64,000 nt of DNA. It comes from Sulfitobacter sp. DFL-14 (lineage in GTDB: Bacteria > Pseudomonadota > Alphaproteobacteria > Rhodobacterales > Rhodobacteraceae). The translations under genes and the position numbers were made by a program. The DNA lies in NCBI RefSeq assembly GCF_003335585.1, contig NZ_QBFD01000046.1:211345-275344 (forward strand), in the 5' to 3' direction. How positions within the stretch are numbered: position 1 is the first letter of the stretch; every line of letters begins with the position of its first letter. Of the stretch, positions 35,492 through 44,836 are shown piece by piece. The notes under the pieces are model-generated. The model was given only the letters and a program-made list of their open reading frames with translations, was not told the origin of the DNA and searched no databases.

Positions 35492-36238
35492 TCACACGTG
35501 TTGCCCGCCGTTCACTTCGATCTCGACCCCGGTGACGTAAGAGCTTTGATCGGAGCACAGGAAATAGATCGCATCGGCAACTTCCATGGGCTGGCCGAGG
35601 CGGCGCATCGGCAGGGTGGCGATGATCCTGTCGGTTCCTTCGCTGAGAATGCTGGTGTCGACCTCTCCCGGGGCGATGGCGTTGACGCGCACGCCCAGGG
35701 GGCCGAAATCATGCGCCATCTCGCGGGTGAGGGCGGCGAGGGCCGCCTTGGACGTGGCATATGCGGCCCCGGCGAAGGGATGCACCCGCGCACCGGCGAT
35801 CGAGGTCACGTTGACCACCGATCCCTTGCCGCGCGACAACTCGTCCTGCAGCCCGCGGGCCAGCACGACGGAGGCGAAGAAGTTGACGTGAAACACCTCG
35901 CCCCAGACCCGCAGGTCGGTGTCCAGCGTGCTGAGGCGTTCGCCCTCCGGCCCCTTCGGCGAGATGCCCGCGTTGTTGACCAGCGCGTGCAGCGCGTTGC
36001 CGTCGAGCAGGCTGCGGATTTGTTCCACCGCTTCCATGATCTGGCTGGGATGACTCAGGTCCACCTGCACGTGATCACGCGCGCCCCCCGGCCAGGGGCA
36101 TTGCGGCGAGAAAGGCTGCCGGGAGCAGCTGATCACGCGCCAGCCTTCGCTGGCGAATTTCTTGACGGTGGCGTGGCCGATGCCGCGGCTGGCGCCGGTC
36201 AGCAGAAGGGTCTTCTTCTCCGGGGCGTTGTCGGCCAT
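35492..36238 (-). CDS. SDR family NAD(P)-dependent oxidoreductase
   Basis: A 248-residue short-chain dehydrogenase from the ATG at 36238; a TTG five codons upstream is possible. The cofactor motif TGASRGIGHA is near residue 15, NNAG at about residue 85, and the catalytic Ser and Tyr-Lys in NVTSIAG and YATSK. It ends with the usual EIEVNGGQHV. It begins 29 bases after the fused ATPase of the minus-strand importer operon, so it is most likely co-expressed and reduces or oxidises a carbonyl or hydroxyl of the imported compound. Substrate unknown. Convergent with the GlcG-like gene. Confidence 0.9.
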   Translation of the reverse strand: MADNAPEKKTLLLTGASRGIGHATVKKFASEGWRVISCSRQPFSPQCPWPGGARDHVQVDLSHPSQIMEAVEQIRSLLDGNALHALVNNAGISPKGPEGERLSTLDTDLRVWGEVFHVNFFASVVLARGLQDELSRGKGSVVNVTSIAGARVHPFAGAAYATSKAALAALTREMAHDFGPLGVRVNAIAPGEVDTSILSEGTDRIIATLPMRRLGQPMEVADAIYFLCSDQSSYVTGVEIEVNGGQHV

Positions 36239-36266
36239 GGATTGTCCAATCAAAGGGGCAGGGGGG

Positions 36267-37889
36267 TTATTCCACTGCGGTCAAGGCACGTTCGTAGTCC
36301 TGCCCCGGGATCGCGTCCAGCAGGCTTTGCGTATAGGCGGTGTCGGGATCGTGCAGCACCTTGGCGGTCGGGCCGACCTCGACGATCTTTCCCTTCTGCA
36401 TGACGATGATCCGGTCGCAGATCCGCGCGGCCACCCGCAGGTCGTGGGTGATGAACAGCATCGACAGGTTCAGCCGCGTCTTGAGATCCGCCAGCAGGTC
36501 CAGCACCTGTGCCTGGATGGAGACGTCGAGCGCCGACACGGCCTCGTCCGCGATGATGATCGACGGGTCCAGCGCCAGCGCGCGTGCGATGCCGATGCGC
36601 TGGCGTTGTCCGCCGGAAAACTCGTGCGGAAACCGGTCCATCGCTGAGGCGTCGAGGCCGACAAGCTCCAGCAGGTTGCGGGCCTTGTCCATGGCCTCGG
36701 CCCTTGGCGTGTCATAGGCGATCAGCCCCTCGGTCAGGATGCGCGACACGCGGGCGCGGGGGTTGAGGGACGAAAACGGATCCTGGAAAATCATCTGCAT
36801 CTTGCGGCGCTTGTCACGCAGCTCTGTGCCCGACATCGGCGCGATATCCGCCCCGTCGATCAGAACGCGGCCCTTGTCCGGTTCGACCAGCCGCACGATG
36901 CAGCGCCCGACGGTGGATTTGCCCGATCCGCTTTCCCCGACGATGCCGATTGTTTCGCCCGCGAAAAGGTCAAAGGTCACGTCCTGTACCGCCCGGACCA
37001 CGCGCGGCTTCTTGAAAAAGGAGCCGGAGCCGGTGGTATAGGTCTTGCTCAGGCCCTCGACCCGCATGACCGGGGTGCCAGGGGTCTTGTCGCCTTCGGT
37101 GTGGCGGGTCAGGCGCGGGATCGCGTCGATCAGGGCGCGGGTGTAGGGGTGCCTTGGATGCAGCAGAACCTCGTCCGCCGTTCCGGTCTCGACGATTTCG
37201 CCGGTCTGCATGACGATGACGCGGTCGGCAATGTCGGCGACGACGCCGAAGTCGTGGGTAATGAAGATGACCGCCATGCCGCGCGACTGGCGCAGGTCTT
37301 CGATCAGCTTGAGGATCTGCGCCTGGGTGGTCACGTCAAGCGCTGTTGTGGGCTCGTCCGCGATCAGGATATCAGGCTCTAACGCGAGGGCCATGGCGAT
37401 CATCACGCGTTGGCGCTGGCCGCCGGACAGCTGGAAGGGATAGGCGCGGATCGCCGCCTCCGGGTCGGGGATGCCGACCTCCTCCAGCAGTTCCAGCGCA
37501 CGGGATCGGCGTTTGGAGGGGGTCAGTTCGCCATGCGCCTCGAAGACTTCCGAAATCTGGGCACCGACGCGCATCAACGGGTTCAGCGCGCTCAGCGGTT
37601 CCTGGAAGATCATCGAAAAGCGTTTGCCGCGCAGGGCCATCATTTTCGATTCCGGCAGGCCGAGGATCTCCTGCCCGTCGAAGGTGATCGTGCCGCCGGT
37701 GGCCTTCACGCCCTGCGGCAGCAGGCCCATCACGGCATTGGCGGACATGGATTTGCCCGAGCCGCTTTCGCCGACGATGCACAGGATTTCTCCCGGTGCG
37801 AGATCGAAATCGATGGCTTGGGCGGCGAACGCACGGTCGGCGCCTTCGGGCAGGGCGATGTCCAGGTTGCGGATGCTGAGCAGGCTCAT
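36267..37889 (-). CDS. Fused DppD-DppF type ABC transporter ATPase (second system)
   Basis: A 540-residue protein with two ATP-binding domains. Domain 1 (about 1-260) has GESGSGKS and LSGGQRQR; domain 2 (about 280-530) has GESGSGKS and FSGGQRQR. Its start overlaps the permease stop (ATGA). Same architecture as the ATPase at 14111-15739, but of a separate importer with its own receptor and permeases in the order receptor, DppB, DppC, ATPase, SDR. Confidence 0.93.
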   Translation of the reverse strand: MSLLSIRNLDIALPEGADRAFAAQAIDFDLAPGEILCIVGESGSGKSMSANAVMGLLPQGVKATGGTITFDGQEILGLPESKMMALRGKRFSMIFQEPLSALNPLMRVGAQISEVFEAHGELTPSKRRSRALELLEEVGIPDPEAAIRAYPFQLSGGQRQRVMIAMALALEPDILIADEPTTALDVTTQAQILKLIEDLRQSRGMAVIFITHDFGVVADIADRVIVMQTGEIVETGTADEVLLHPRHPYTRALIDAIPRLTRHTEGDKTPGTPVMRVEGLSKTYTTGSGSFFKKPRVVRAVQDVTFDLFAGETIGIVGESGSGKSTVGRCIVRLVEPDKGRVLIDGADIAPMSGTELRDKRRKMQMIFQDPFSSLNPRARVSRILTEGLIAYDTPRAEAMDKARNLLELVGLDASAMDRFPHEFSGGQRQRIGIARALALDPSIIIADEAVSALDVSIQAQVLDLLADLKTRLNLSMLFITHDLRVAARICDRIIVMQKGKIVEVGPTAKVLHDPDTAYTQSLLDAIPGQDYERALTAVE

Positions 37890-38725
37890 TCGGATTTCCT
37901 CGTCAGGCGCGGATTGAGCGCGTCGTTCAGGCCCTCACCGATCAGGTTCAGCGCAAGCACGGTCAGCAGGATCGCCATGCCCGGCAGGAAGGACAGCCAC
38001 CAGGCGGTGCGGATCACGGTGCGCGCGGCCCCGATCATATAGCCCCAGGACATGATGTTCGGATCGCCGAGGCCGAGGAAGGACAGCGAGCTTTCCAGCA
38101 GGATCGCCTGTGCCACCATGAGCGAGGCCAGCACGATGATCGAGGGCAGGGCGTTGGGCAGGACGTGACGCAGGATGATCTGCGTGTTGCCGAGGCCTTG
38201 AAGGGTGGCTGCCTCAACGAATTCGCGGGTGCGCAGGCTCAGCACTTCGCCGCGCACGAGGCGGGCGACAGGTGGCCATGAAACAATGGCGATGGCGATG
38301 ATCACGTAGGTCAGGCTGGGCTGGAAGATCGCCAGCAAGACAATGGCAAGCGCAAAGCTGGGGATGGTCTGGAAGAATTCGGTAAAGCGCATGAGGATGT
38401 CGTCGGTGCGGCCCACGAAATAGCCCGCCAGCGCGCCCACCGGCACGCCGATGGCAAGTGCCACGATGGTGGAGACGAGGCCGACCAGCAGGCTCACGTA
38501 GGCGCCATGCGCCAGCCCCGACAGCACGTCGCGCCCCAGCGCATCGGTGCCGAGCCACAGCGCATCATCGGTGAAGGGCGGCAGGAACGGGCGCTGCACC
38601 ATCTTCCACGGGCTTTGCGGGAACAGGAAGGGGGCGGCGATGGCCGTGACAATGACAAGGGCGAGGATCACCAGCCCGATCACCGCGCCGCGGTTGTAGC
38701 GGAAGCGTTTCCAGAAATCCTTCAT
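37886..38725 (-). CDS. Peptide-type ABC transporter permease (DppC type, second system)
   Basis: A 279-residue membrane protein overlapping the ATPase start and the DppB stop by four bases each. It has the N-terminal helix, the LGTDALGRDVLSGLAHGA segment and the EAA loop in REFVEAATLQGLGNTQI, and ends EGLNDALNPRL. It makes half of the import channel with the DppB-type partner. Confidence 0.93.
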   Translation of the reverse strand: MKDFWKRFRYNRGAVIGLVILALVIVTAIAAPFLFPQSPWKMVQRPFLPPFTDDALWLGTDALGRDVLSGLAHGAYVSLLVGLVSTIVALAIGVPVGALAGYFVGRTDDILMRFTEFFQTIPSFALAIVLLAIFQPSLTYVIIAIAIVSWPPVARLVRGEVLSLRTREFVEAATLQGLGNTQIILRHVLPNALPSIIVLASLMVAQAILLESSLSFLGLGDPNIMSWGYMIGAARTVIRTAWWLSFLPGMAILLTVLALNLIGEGLNDALNPRLTRKSE

Positions 38726-39693
38726 TTGGTCAGCCTTATGCGCGGGTCAACGATGACATAGACGACATCGGTGATGAGGTTGAACAGCAGCACCATGGCT
38801 CCCGAGATGTAGAAGACGCCAAGGATCACGGCATAGTCGCGCTGGCTGATCGCTTCGAACATCAGGCGGCCGATGCCGGGCCAGGCAAAGACCGTCTCGG
38901 TCAGGATCGCGCCGCCAAAGATCTGACCTGCTTGCAGACCTGCCAGGGTGATGACGGGCAGCAGCGCGTTGCGCAGGATGTGCCGCCGCTGGATCACGCT
39001 GCGCTTGAGGCCTTTGGCACGCGCCGTCTTGACGAAATCGAGACGGCTGACCTCCAGCATCGAAGAGCGGGTCATGCGCATGTAGATCGCGGTAAAGAAC
39101 AGACCCAGCGTGGTGGCGGGCAGGATCAGGTGTTTGGCAACGTCGAGGACATGGGCCAGACCGGTATAGCCCGCGCCGATGGTCGAGTAGCCGAAACCGG
39201 GCAGCCAGCCGAGCCAGACGGAGAACACGAGGGACGCCATCAGCGCGACCCAGAACAGCGGCGTGGCATAGAACAGCAGAGCCAGCGTCGATATGATCGT
39301 GTCGCCCCAGGAACCTTGGCGGGCGGAGGCGGCGACACCGGCGATCACGCCCAGCACCAGCGACAGCACAAAGGCGACGCCGGTCAGCAGCAGGGTGGCA
39401 GGCAGGCGGCTCGCAATGAGATCGGCAACCGGAATCTGCTGGCGATAGGAGAATCCGAGGTCCAGCATCACGGCGCCTTTCAGATAGGTCCAGAGCTGGA
39501 TGTAGAGAGGCTGATCAAGGCCGAAGCGTATGCGCAGATCGGCGAGAAACTTCTCGTCCGCCGCACCGGCCTCGCCTGCCATGACGGCGGCGGGGTCGCC
39601 GGGGGCGGCATGGATCAGCAGGAAGTTGAAGACCAGGATGGCCAGCAGGATGAAAACCGCCTTGACCAGCCTGCCCAGAATGAAACGTATCAC
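38722..39693 (-). CDS. Peptide-type ABC transporter permease (DppB type, second system)
   Basis: A 323-residue membrane protein. The first helix is FILGRLVKAVFILLAILVF, followed by HAAPGDPAAVMAGE. The EAA loop is in LDFVKTARAKGLKRSVIQ, and it ends YVIVDPRIRLTK. It follows the receptor gene after a strong hairpin. It is homologous to but clearly distinct from the DppB protein at 12283-13227. Confidence 0.93.
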   Translation of the reverse strand: MIRFILGRLVKAVFILLAILVFNFLLIHAAPGDPAAVMAGEAGAADEKFLADLRIRFGLDQPLYIQLWTYLKGAVMLDLGFSYRQQIPVADLIASRLPATLLLTGVAFVLSLVLGVIAGVAASARQGSWGDTIISTLALLFYATPLFWVALMASLVFSVWLGWLPGFGYSTIGAGYTGLAHVLDVAKHLILPATTLGLFFTAIYMRMTRSSMLEVSRLDFVKTARAKGLKRSVIQRRHILRNALLPVITLAGLQAGQIFGGAILTETVFAWPGIGRLMFEAISQRDYAVILGVFYISGAMVLLFNLITDVVYVIVDPRIRLTK

Positions 39694-39721
39694 GCAGTTC
39701 GCCCCGTCAGATAATGGGTGG

Positions 39722-39749
39722 GGTCCGGGCCGATGAAGCGGCCCGGACC
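39722..39749 (-). promoter_or_regulatory. Stem-loop after substrate-binding-protein gene (second system)
   Basis: GGTCCGGGCCG (39722-39732) and CGGCCCGGACC (39739-39749) form a perfect 11-base-pair stem around a 6-base loop, between the receptor stop and the DppB start on the minus strand. No U-run follows in the reading direction. Same position and strength as the stem at 12219-12247. Confidence 0.65.
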
Positions 39750-39764
39750 GTCAGGCAAGTGCCC

Positions 39765-41330
39765 TCAGTTCTTGTCGATCCACACGTCGCGGAAGCCGTC
39801 GTTCACACCAAGCGCGGAATTGACCGGGTTCTTGATGTTGCAGCGGTAGATCGTGGGGAAGCCCAGCTCAAGCAGCCACAGGTTCGGCACGTCAGAGACG
39901 ATCTGATCCTGGATCTTCTTGTAGGCCGCCACGCGGTCGTCCGGGTTGGCCATCAGCGCCGCCTCGTCGAACATCTTGTCCGTCTCGGGGTTCTGATAGT
40001 TCGACACGTTGTTCCAGGGCGAACCCGGCTCGGCGTTGGTGGACATGTAGGTCCGCGACACGCCAAGTGCCGGATCGCCGTACTGGTAGAGGTAGGTGAA
40101 CGCCAGATCGAAGTCGCGGTCTGCGACCTTCTGGTTCCAGCCCGCCACGTCCGAAGGCACCAGTTCGACGGTCATGCCGATCTCGGTCAGGTTCTGCTTG
40201 ACCGCTTCGGCCCAACGCTGCCAGGTCTCGCCGTAGGGCAGGCCCAGCAGGCGGATGGTTTCACCGTTGTAGCTGGAGTCTTCCAGAAGCGCCTTGGCCT
40301 TCTCGGGGTCATAGCCGATGTCAGGTGTATCCCCGGCATAGAAGCGGGTGGAGGAGGAGAGCGGGCCGGTTGCGACCTTGCCCAGCCCGTTCCACAACGC
40401 GTCCTTCGCAAAGTTGCGATCCAGCGCATGCATCATGGCCTGACGGACCTTCACATCGTCCAACGGCTTGTTGTTCATGTTGATCCAGATCCACGACAGC
40501 GGGCCGAAGTATTCCCAGCCCTGGTCGGTGATGCAGGTGTTTTCCAGCTCGCGGATGCGCGGCACGTCGAAGTTTTCGACCGAACCGCCGGGCAGCACGT
40601 CGACCTTGCCGGTCTCGTAGGCCACCGCGCGGGACGCGGCATCGGGGATCACGTGGTAATAGACCTCATCGACATAGGGTTTGCCTTCCATGTAGTAGTC
40701 CTCGTTCTTGACGAGGTGGATGTAGCTGCCCTTGACCCATTCATCGAACTTGAACGGGCCGGTGCCGATTGGTGTGTTGTTGGCCGGGTTGTTGACGAAA
40801 TCCGTGCCTTCGTAGATGTGCTTGGGGATCATCGGCGCGGTGCCCTGTTCGAAGATCCCGATGAATGGGCCGAAGGGTTCCTTGAGGTTGAACACAACCG
40901 TCAGATCGTCGGGCGTGTCGATGCTTTCGACCCGGTCCATGTAGGTTCGGGTGCGCGGGTTCGTCTCGCGCAGGAACACGTCCATGGTGAATTTCACATC
41001 CTCGGAGGTGAAGGGCTCCCCGTCGTGGAAGGTCACGCCGTCGCGCAGCTTGAAGGTATAGGTCTTGCCGTCCTCTGAGATTTCCCAGGATTCGGCCAGC
41101 TGCCCTTCGGGCTTGAGGTCGAAGTCATAGCGCAGCAGGCTTTCGTAGATGTCGCCCGCGACCATCTGGGTCGGGCCGTTCTGCACGATGCCCAGCATCA
41201 GCCCCGGCGGTTCCGGTTGGATGACGACGTTCAGCGTGCCGCCTGCCTGCGGTTCCCCGTCCTGCGCGGCCAGCGGCCCCGCCAGCGCCAGGGCCGCGAT
41301 TGCGGCGATGATCTTGAATGGTCTTAGCAT
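39765..41330 (-). CDS. Peptide-type ABC transporter substrate-binding protein (second system)
   Basis: A 521-residue periplasmic receptor from the ATG at 41330, after GGGAAAGAA. The signal peptide MLRPFKIIAAIAALALAGPLAAQ ends at about residue 22-23. The family-5 pattern includes GKTYTFKLRDGVTFHDGEPF and a WIWINMNNKPLDD segment. It delivers the substrate to the permease pair downstream. With the deacylase operon transcribed the other way, it suggests uptake of an N-acylated amine, amino acid or short peptide, which is inference. Confidence 0.92.
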   Translation of the reverse strand: MLRPFKIIAAIAALALAGPLAAQDGEPQAGGTLNVVIQPEPPGLMLGIVQNGPTQMVAGDIYESLLRYDFDLKPEGQLAESWEISEDGKTYTFKLRDGVTFHDGEPFTSEDVKFTMDVFLRETNPRTRTYMDRVESIDTPDDLTVVFNLKEPFGPFIGIFEQGTAPMIPKHIYEGTDFVNNPANNTPIGTGPFKFDEWVKGSYIHLVKNEDYYMEGKPYVDEVYYHVIPDAASRAVAYETGKVDVLPGGSVENFDVPRIRELENTCITDQGWEYFGPLSWIWINMNNKPLDDVKVRQAMMHALDRNFAKDALWNGLGKVATGPLSSSTRFYAGDTPDIGYDPEKAKALLEDSSYNGETIRLLGLPYGETWQRWAEAVKQNLTEIGMTVELVPSDVAGWNQKVADRDFDLAFTYLYQYGDPALGVSRTYMSTNAEPGSPWNNVSNYQNPETDKMFDEAALMANPDDRVAAYKKIQDQIVSDVPNLWLLELGFPTIYRCNIKNPVNSALGVNDGFRDVWIDKN

Positions 41331-41443
41331 AGTTTCTTTCCCCGTCTGTTGATGTCCGTTGGGACTGTTTATGCAGTTCAAGCGTGAACCGTTCTTCGTT
41401 GATGTGCCACCCCACCTCGTGGGAAATGGCAGGTCCAGGCGCG

Positions 41444-42100
41444 TCAGTTCTGTTCAAGCGTCTGGATATACTGGGTAATTCCATCTCTTGGTTTTTCGAT
41501 ATCCGCCCGCATCGCGGCGCGTGCCGCAGCGGAATCATGGGTTTCGCAGGCGGTGATGATCTGATGATGCTGCTCGACCATGTCATTGTGGGTCTTGGCG
41601 TAGTAGCCCGAGATCAGCGGCCCGGTACGCAGCCACAGGCGGCTCAGCGCGCCCAGAAGGATCGGCATGCCCGCGATTTCCGCAAGGGCGAAGTGGAACT
41701 TCTGATTCATTTCAATCGCCAGCGGCCATTTGCCGGCGGCAGATGCCTCTTCGTTCCGCAGGACGATGCGTTTGAGCATGGCAACGTCCTTGTCCTGCGC
41801 GACTGCGGCGGCACCGGCGGCGGCAAGGCCTTCGAGCTCTGTCCGGATGGCGGTGATCTCAAGATAAGCGGCGGTCGTCAGCACAGGAACGCGCAGGTCT
41901 CGCATGCTGCGCTGTTCCAGCGCGTTGTCCTGCAACAGCCGCTGCACCGCGTCACGTACCGGCGTCGAGCTGGTCCCGAGCGAGTCGGCCAGACCCCGTA
42001 TCGTCAGCTTCTGATTCGGCTGCAGCTTGCCCCGGATCAGGTCCTGCGAGACCCGTCCATATATGGCATGACCCAGCGAATCCTTGTTCAGTTCTTTCAT
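41444..42100 (-). CDS. GntR family regulator (FCD type) of the deacylase/kinase island
   Basis: A 218-residue regulator from the ATG at 42100 after GGGGTGAG. The winged helix-turn-helix lies at about 10-75 (LADSLGTSSTPVRDAVQRLL), and the FCD effector domain at about 80-210 has the HFALAEIAG histidine region. It sits between the importer operon (same strand, downstream) and the divergent deacetylase operon, so it can control both. The palindrome at 42125-42149 is next to its start. Confidence 0.9.
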   Translation of the reverse strand: MKELNKDSLGHAIYGRVSQDLIRGKLQPNQKLTIRGLADSLGTSSTPVRDAVQRLLQDNALEQRSMRDLRVPVLTTAAYLEITAIRTELEGLAAAGAAAVAQDKDVAMLKRIVLRNEEASAAGKWPLAIEMNQKFHFALAEIAGMPILLGALSRLWLRTGPLISGYYAKTHNDMVEQHHQIITACETHDSAAARAAMRADIEKPRDGITQYIQTLEQN

Positions 42101-42124
42101 CTCACCCCTGTTGGCGGTGGTGTT

Positions 42125-42149
42125 ATTTTGATGTATCATGCATCAAAAT
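42125..42149. promoter_or_regulatory. Candidate GntR operator: 9-base inverted repeat
   Basis: ATTTTGATG (42125-42133) and CATCAAAAT (42141-42149) are perfect inverted repeats with a 7-base spacer, 25 bases from the GntR start and 100 bases before the deacetylase start. A further half-site TTGATG lies at 42152-42157. It is the most symmetrical element of the intergenic region, and its placement suits autoregulation and control of the divergent operon. Confidence 0.6.
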
Positions 42150-42248
42150 TGTTGATGCGGCAAATCTTAACTGCAATAGTCTGCCCAACCGCCCGGCGGC
42201 GGAGCGGGCGATGCTCGAAGTTTGCACAACAGGCGGAAGGTCCCCCAG

Positions 42249-43277
42249 ATGAAAGTCTATTTCGACGCGCGACAGCTGGGCCACGCGCCGCAGGTCTACT
42301 TCAGGCGGGGCGCTGCCATGCCGCATCAGGAGCAGCCCCAGCGGGCCGAGATCCTGCGCGACATGCTGCTGTCGGAAGGGTTCGAGATTTCTGCGCCGGG
42401 CGATCATGGTGTCGGCCCGATCAAGGCGGTGCACAATCCCGGCTACGTCGATTTCCTGCCCGATGCCTATGACCGCTTTGTCGAAAGCGCAGGAGCAGAA
42501 GCGCTGGCGATCCCCACGATGCATCCCGGTGTCCGCCGCGGGAAGGAACCGCGCGACATCCACGGCCAGCTGGGATGGTGGATGACCGACACCTCCACGC
42601 CGCTGACGCCGGGCAGCTGGGATGCGGTCTATTGGTCGGCGCAATCCGCGGTGGAAGCGGCAGAGGCGGTGTTGTCGGGCGAAAGGGCGGCCTATGCGCT
42701 GTGCCGTCCGCCGGGGCACCACGCGATGCGCGATTGTTCCAATGGCTTTTGTTTCTTCAACAACGCCTGCATCGCGGCGCATCACATGACGTCGAAGTAC
42801 CGCAAGGTCGCGCTGATCGACGTGGATGTGCACACCGGCAACGGATCGCTCGATATTCTGTACGAACGGGGCGACATCTTCTTTTGCTCGCTGCATCCCG
42901 ATCCCGCCACCTATCCGACCTTCTTCCTTGGACACGCCGATGAAACAGGTGAAGGTGCAGGGGCGGGTACAAAGCTGAACCTGTTGCTGGAACAGGGGGC
43001 GAGCCAGGATGACGTGCTGGCCACGCTCGACAAGGGCATCGCGGCGGCGCGTGCCTTCGGGGCGGAGGCGCTGGTGGTCTCGCTTGGCTTCGACATGGCG
43101 GCGGATGATCCCCTGGCGGCGGTCGCGGTCTATCCCGACGGTTTCGCCGCCATGGCGCGCAAGCTGGCAGACATGGGCCTGCCGACAGTGCTGGTACAGG
43201 AGGGCGGATACCTTGGCCCGTCGCTGGCCGACAACGGGCGCGCGTTTCTGACAACCTTCCGCAAGGCGATCCAATGA
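42249..43277 (+). CDS. Histone-deacetylase-family acetylpolyamine amidohydrolase
   Basis: A 342-residue zinc deacetylase from the ATG at 42249. The HDAC fold is clear: RPPGHHAMRDCSNGFCFFNN carries the catalytic histidine pair, VDVDVHTGNG the zinc Asp and His, and GFDMAADDP the second zinc Asp. Bacterial relatives (AphA) deacetylate N-acetylputrescine, N-acetylcadaverine and other acetylated amines in the cytoplasm. It is the first gene of an operon with overlapping starts and stops, so deacetylation is probably an early step of the pathway. Confidence 0.9.
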   Translation: MKVYFDARQLGHAPQVYFRRGAAMPHQEQPQRAEILRDMLLSEGFEISAPGDHGVGPIKAVHNPGYVDFLPDAYDRFVESAGAEALAIPTMHPGVRRGKEPRDIHGQLGWWMTDTSTPLTPGSWDAVYWSAQSAVEAAEAVLSGERAAYALCRPPGHHAMRDCSNGFCFFNNACIAAHHMTSKYRKVALIDVDVHTGNGSLDILYERGDIFFCSLHPDPATYPTFFLGHADETGEGAGAGTKLNLLLEQGASQDDVLATLDKGIAAARAFGAEALVVSLGFDMAADDPLAAVAVYPDGFAAMARKLADMGLPTVLVQEGGYLGPSLADNGRAFLTTFRKAIQ

Positions 43278-44836
43278 AAGACCATCCCGTGACGATGAAC
43301 GGCGCCGAAAGCGTCGTGCGCAGCCTGCATGATGCGGGTGTCGATGTGTGTTTCGCCAATCCCGGCACCTCCGAGATGCAGTTCGTCGATGCGCTGGACC
43401 GGACCAAGCTGATGCGCTGCGTGCTGGGGCTGTTCGAGGGGGTCGTGACCGGGGCCGCCGATGGCTACGCGCGGATGGCGGGCAAGCCTGCGGTAACATT
43501 GCTGCACCTCGCCCCCGGTTTTGCCAATGCAGCGGCCAATCTGCACAACGCGCGCAAGGCGCGGGTGCCGATGGTGAACCTCGTGGGCGACCACGCGCTG
43601 CGGCATCAGCAGTACGACGCGCCGCTGTCTGCGGATGTGGAAGGCGCCTGCGCGCCGTTCTCGGATTGGGTGCGGTCGGGCCGGGGCGCAGGCAGTTTCG
43701 CTGCCGACGCGATGGAGGCTCTGCGCGTCGCCAGGGGCAAGCCGGGCCGCATCGCCACCCTGATCGCGCCCGCCGATATCGGCTGGGACGCGGGCGGCGT
43801 GATGGCGGATGATCTGCCGTCTGACGGTCCGGTCGCGCTGGATGCCCAGGCGCTCGACAAGGCCGTCGCGGCGCTGGAGCAGGGCGCAGGCACGGTGATG
43901 ATCGTGGGCGACGGGGTGCTGGAGGATGTCGGCGCGCTTGCCCTGTTGCAGGGGATCGCGGACAAGACCGGGGCGAAGATCCTCGCACCGACCTCGAACC
44001 GGCGGATGGAGCGCGGGCAGGGGCGGTTCCCGGTCGCCAAGATCCCCTATCCCATCAACGACGCCATCGCGAGCCTCGCGCCGTTCAGTCACGCAATCCT
44101 GATCGACGCCAAGCCGCCGGTGGCGTTCTTTGCCTATCCCGGAAAACCGAGCCTGTTGTTGCCCGAAGACTGCGAAATGGTGACGCTTGCCGGGCTGGAT
44201 GGCGACGGGCCGCTGGCGATTGCGGCGCTGGCCGACCGGGTCGGGGCATCGGCCGCGAAAGCGCCCAATGTCACCATGCCGGACCGGCCTGCGGCAGGCG
44301 CGATCACGATGCAGAACATCGCGGCGGCCATTGCCCGGGCGCTGCCCGAGGATGCAATCGTTGTGGATGAAGCGGTCAGCTGGGGCGGTGCGCTTTACGC
44401 GGCGGGCGACGCGGCGCGGCCGAATTCCTGGCTGTCTCTGACAGGCGGCTCCATCGGCATTGGCATCCCGCTGTCGGCAGGGGCAGCCATCGCGCAGCCA
44501 GACCGGCCCGTGATCACTTTGCAGGCCGACGGATCGGCGATGTACACGCTTCAAGGGCTGTGGACGCAGGCGCGGGAGGGGTCGAACGTGACGACGATCA
44601 TCCTCGCCAACCAGGCCTATGAGATCCTGAAAGGCGAATTGCACAATGTCGGAGCGCAGCCGGGCGAGGACGCGCTGAGCATGCTGAACCTCGACCGTCC
44701 GGCGCTGGATTTCGTGTCGATTGCCAAGGGAATGGGTGTACCGGGTCGCCGGATCGAAGATGTGCGCGACCTGATCCAAGCCATCGAGGATGCGGCCAAG
44801 GAGCCGGGACCGTTTCTGATAGAGGCGCTGCTATGA
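43274..44836 (+). CDS. ThDP-dependent enzyme of the acetolactate synthase large-subunit family
   Basis: A 520-residue three-domain thiamine-diphosphate enzyme overlapping the deacetylase stop. The catalytic glutamate is in GLFEGVVTGAADGYARM (about 55-71). The C-terminal cofactor motif starts ADGSAMYTLQGL and ends near LANQ, a variant of the GDG...NN motif. Family members are acetolactate synthases, benzoylformate decarboxylases and C-C lyases; this branch is commonly annotated as acetolactate synthase, but it has no small subunit here and lies in a catabolic operon. A 2-oxoacid decarboxylase or lyase role is as likely. A second in-frame ATG is at 43295. Confidence 0.82.
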   Translation: MKDHPVTMNGAESVVRSLHDAGVDVCFANPGTSEMQFVDALDRTKLMRCVLGLFEGVVTGAADGYARMAGKPAVTLLHLAPGFANAAANLHNARKARVPMVNLVGDHALRHQQYDAPLSADVEGACAPFSDWVRSGRGAGSFAADAMEALRVARGKPGRIATLIAPADIGWDAGGVMADDLPSDGPVALDAQALDKAVAALEQGAGTVMIVGDGVLEDVGALALLQGIADKTGAKILAPTSNRRMERGQGRFPVAKIPYPINDAIASLAPFSHAILIDAKPPVAFFAYPGKPSLLLPEDCEMVTLAGLDGDGPLAIAALADRVGASAAKAPNVTMPDRPAAGAITMQNIAAAIARALPEDAIVVDEAVSWGGALYAAGDAARPNSWLSLTGGSIGIGIPLSAGAAIAQPDRPVITLQADGSAMYTLQGLWTQAREGSNVTTIILANQAYEILKGELHNVGAQPGEDALSMLNLDRPALDFVSIAKGMGVPGRRIEDVRDLIQAIEDAAKEPGPFLIEALL

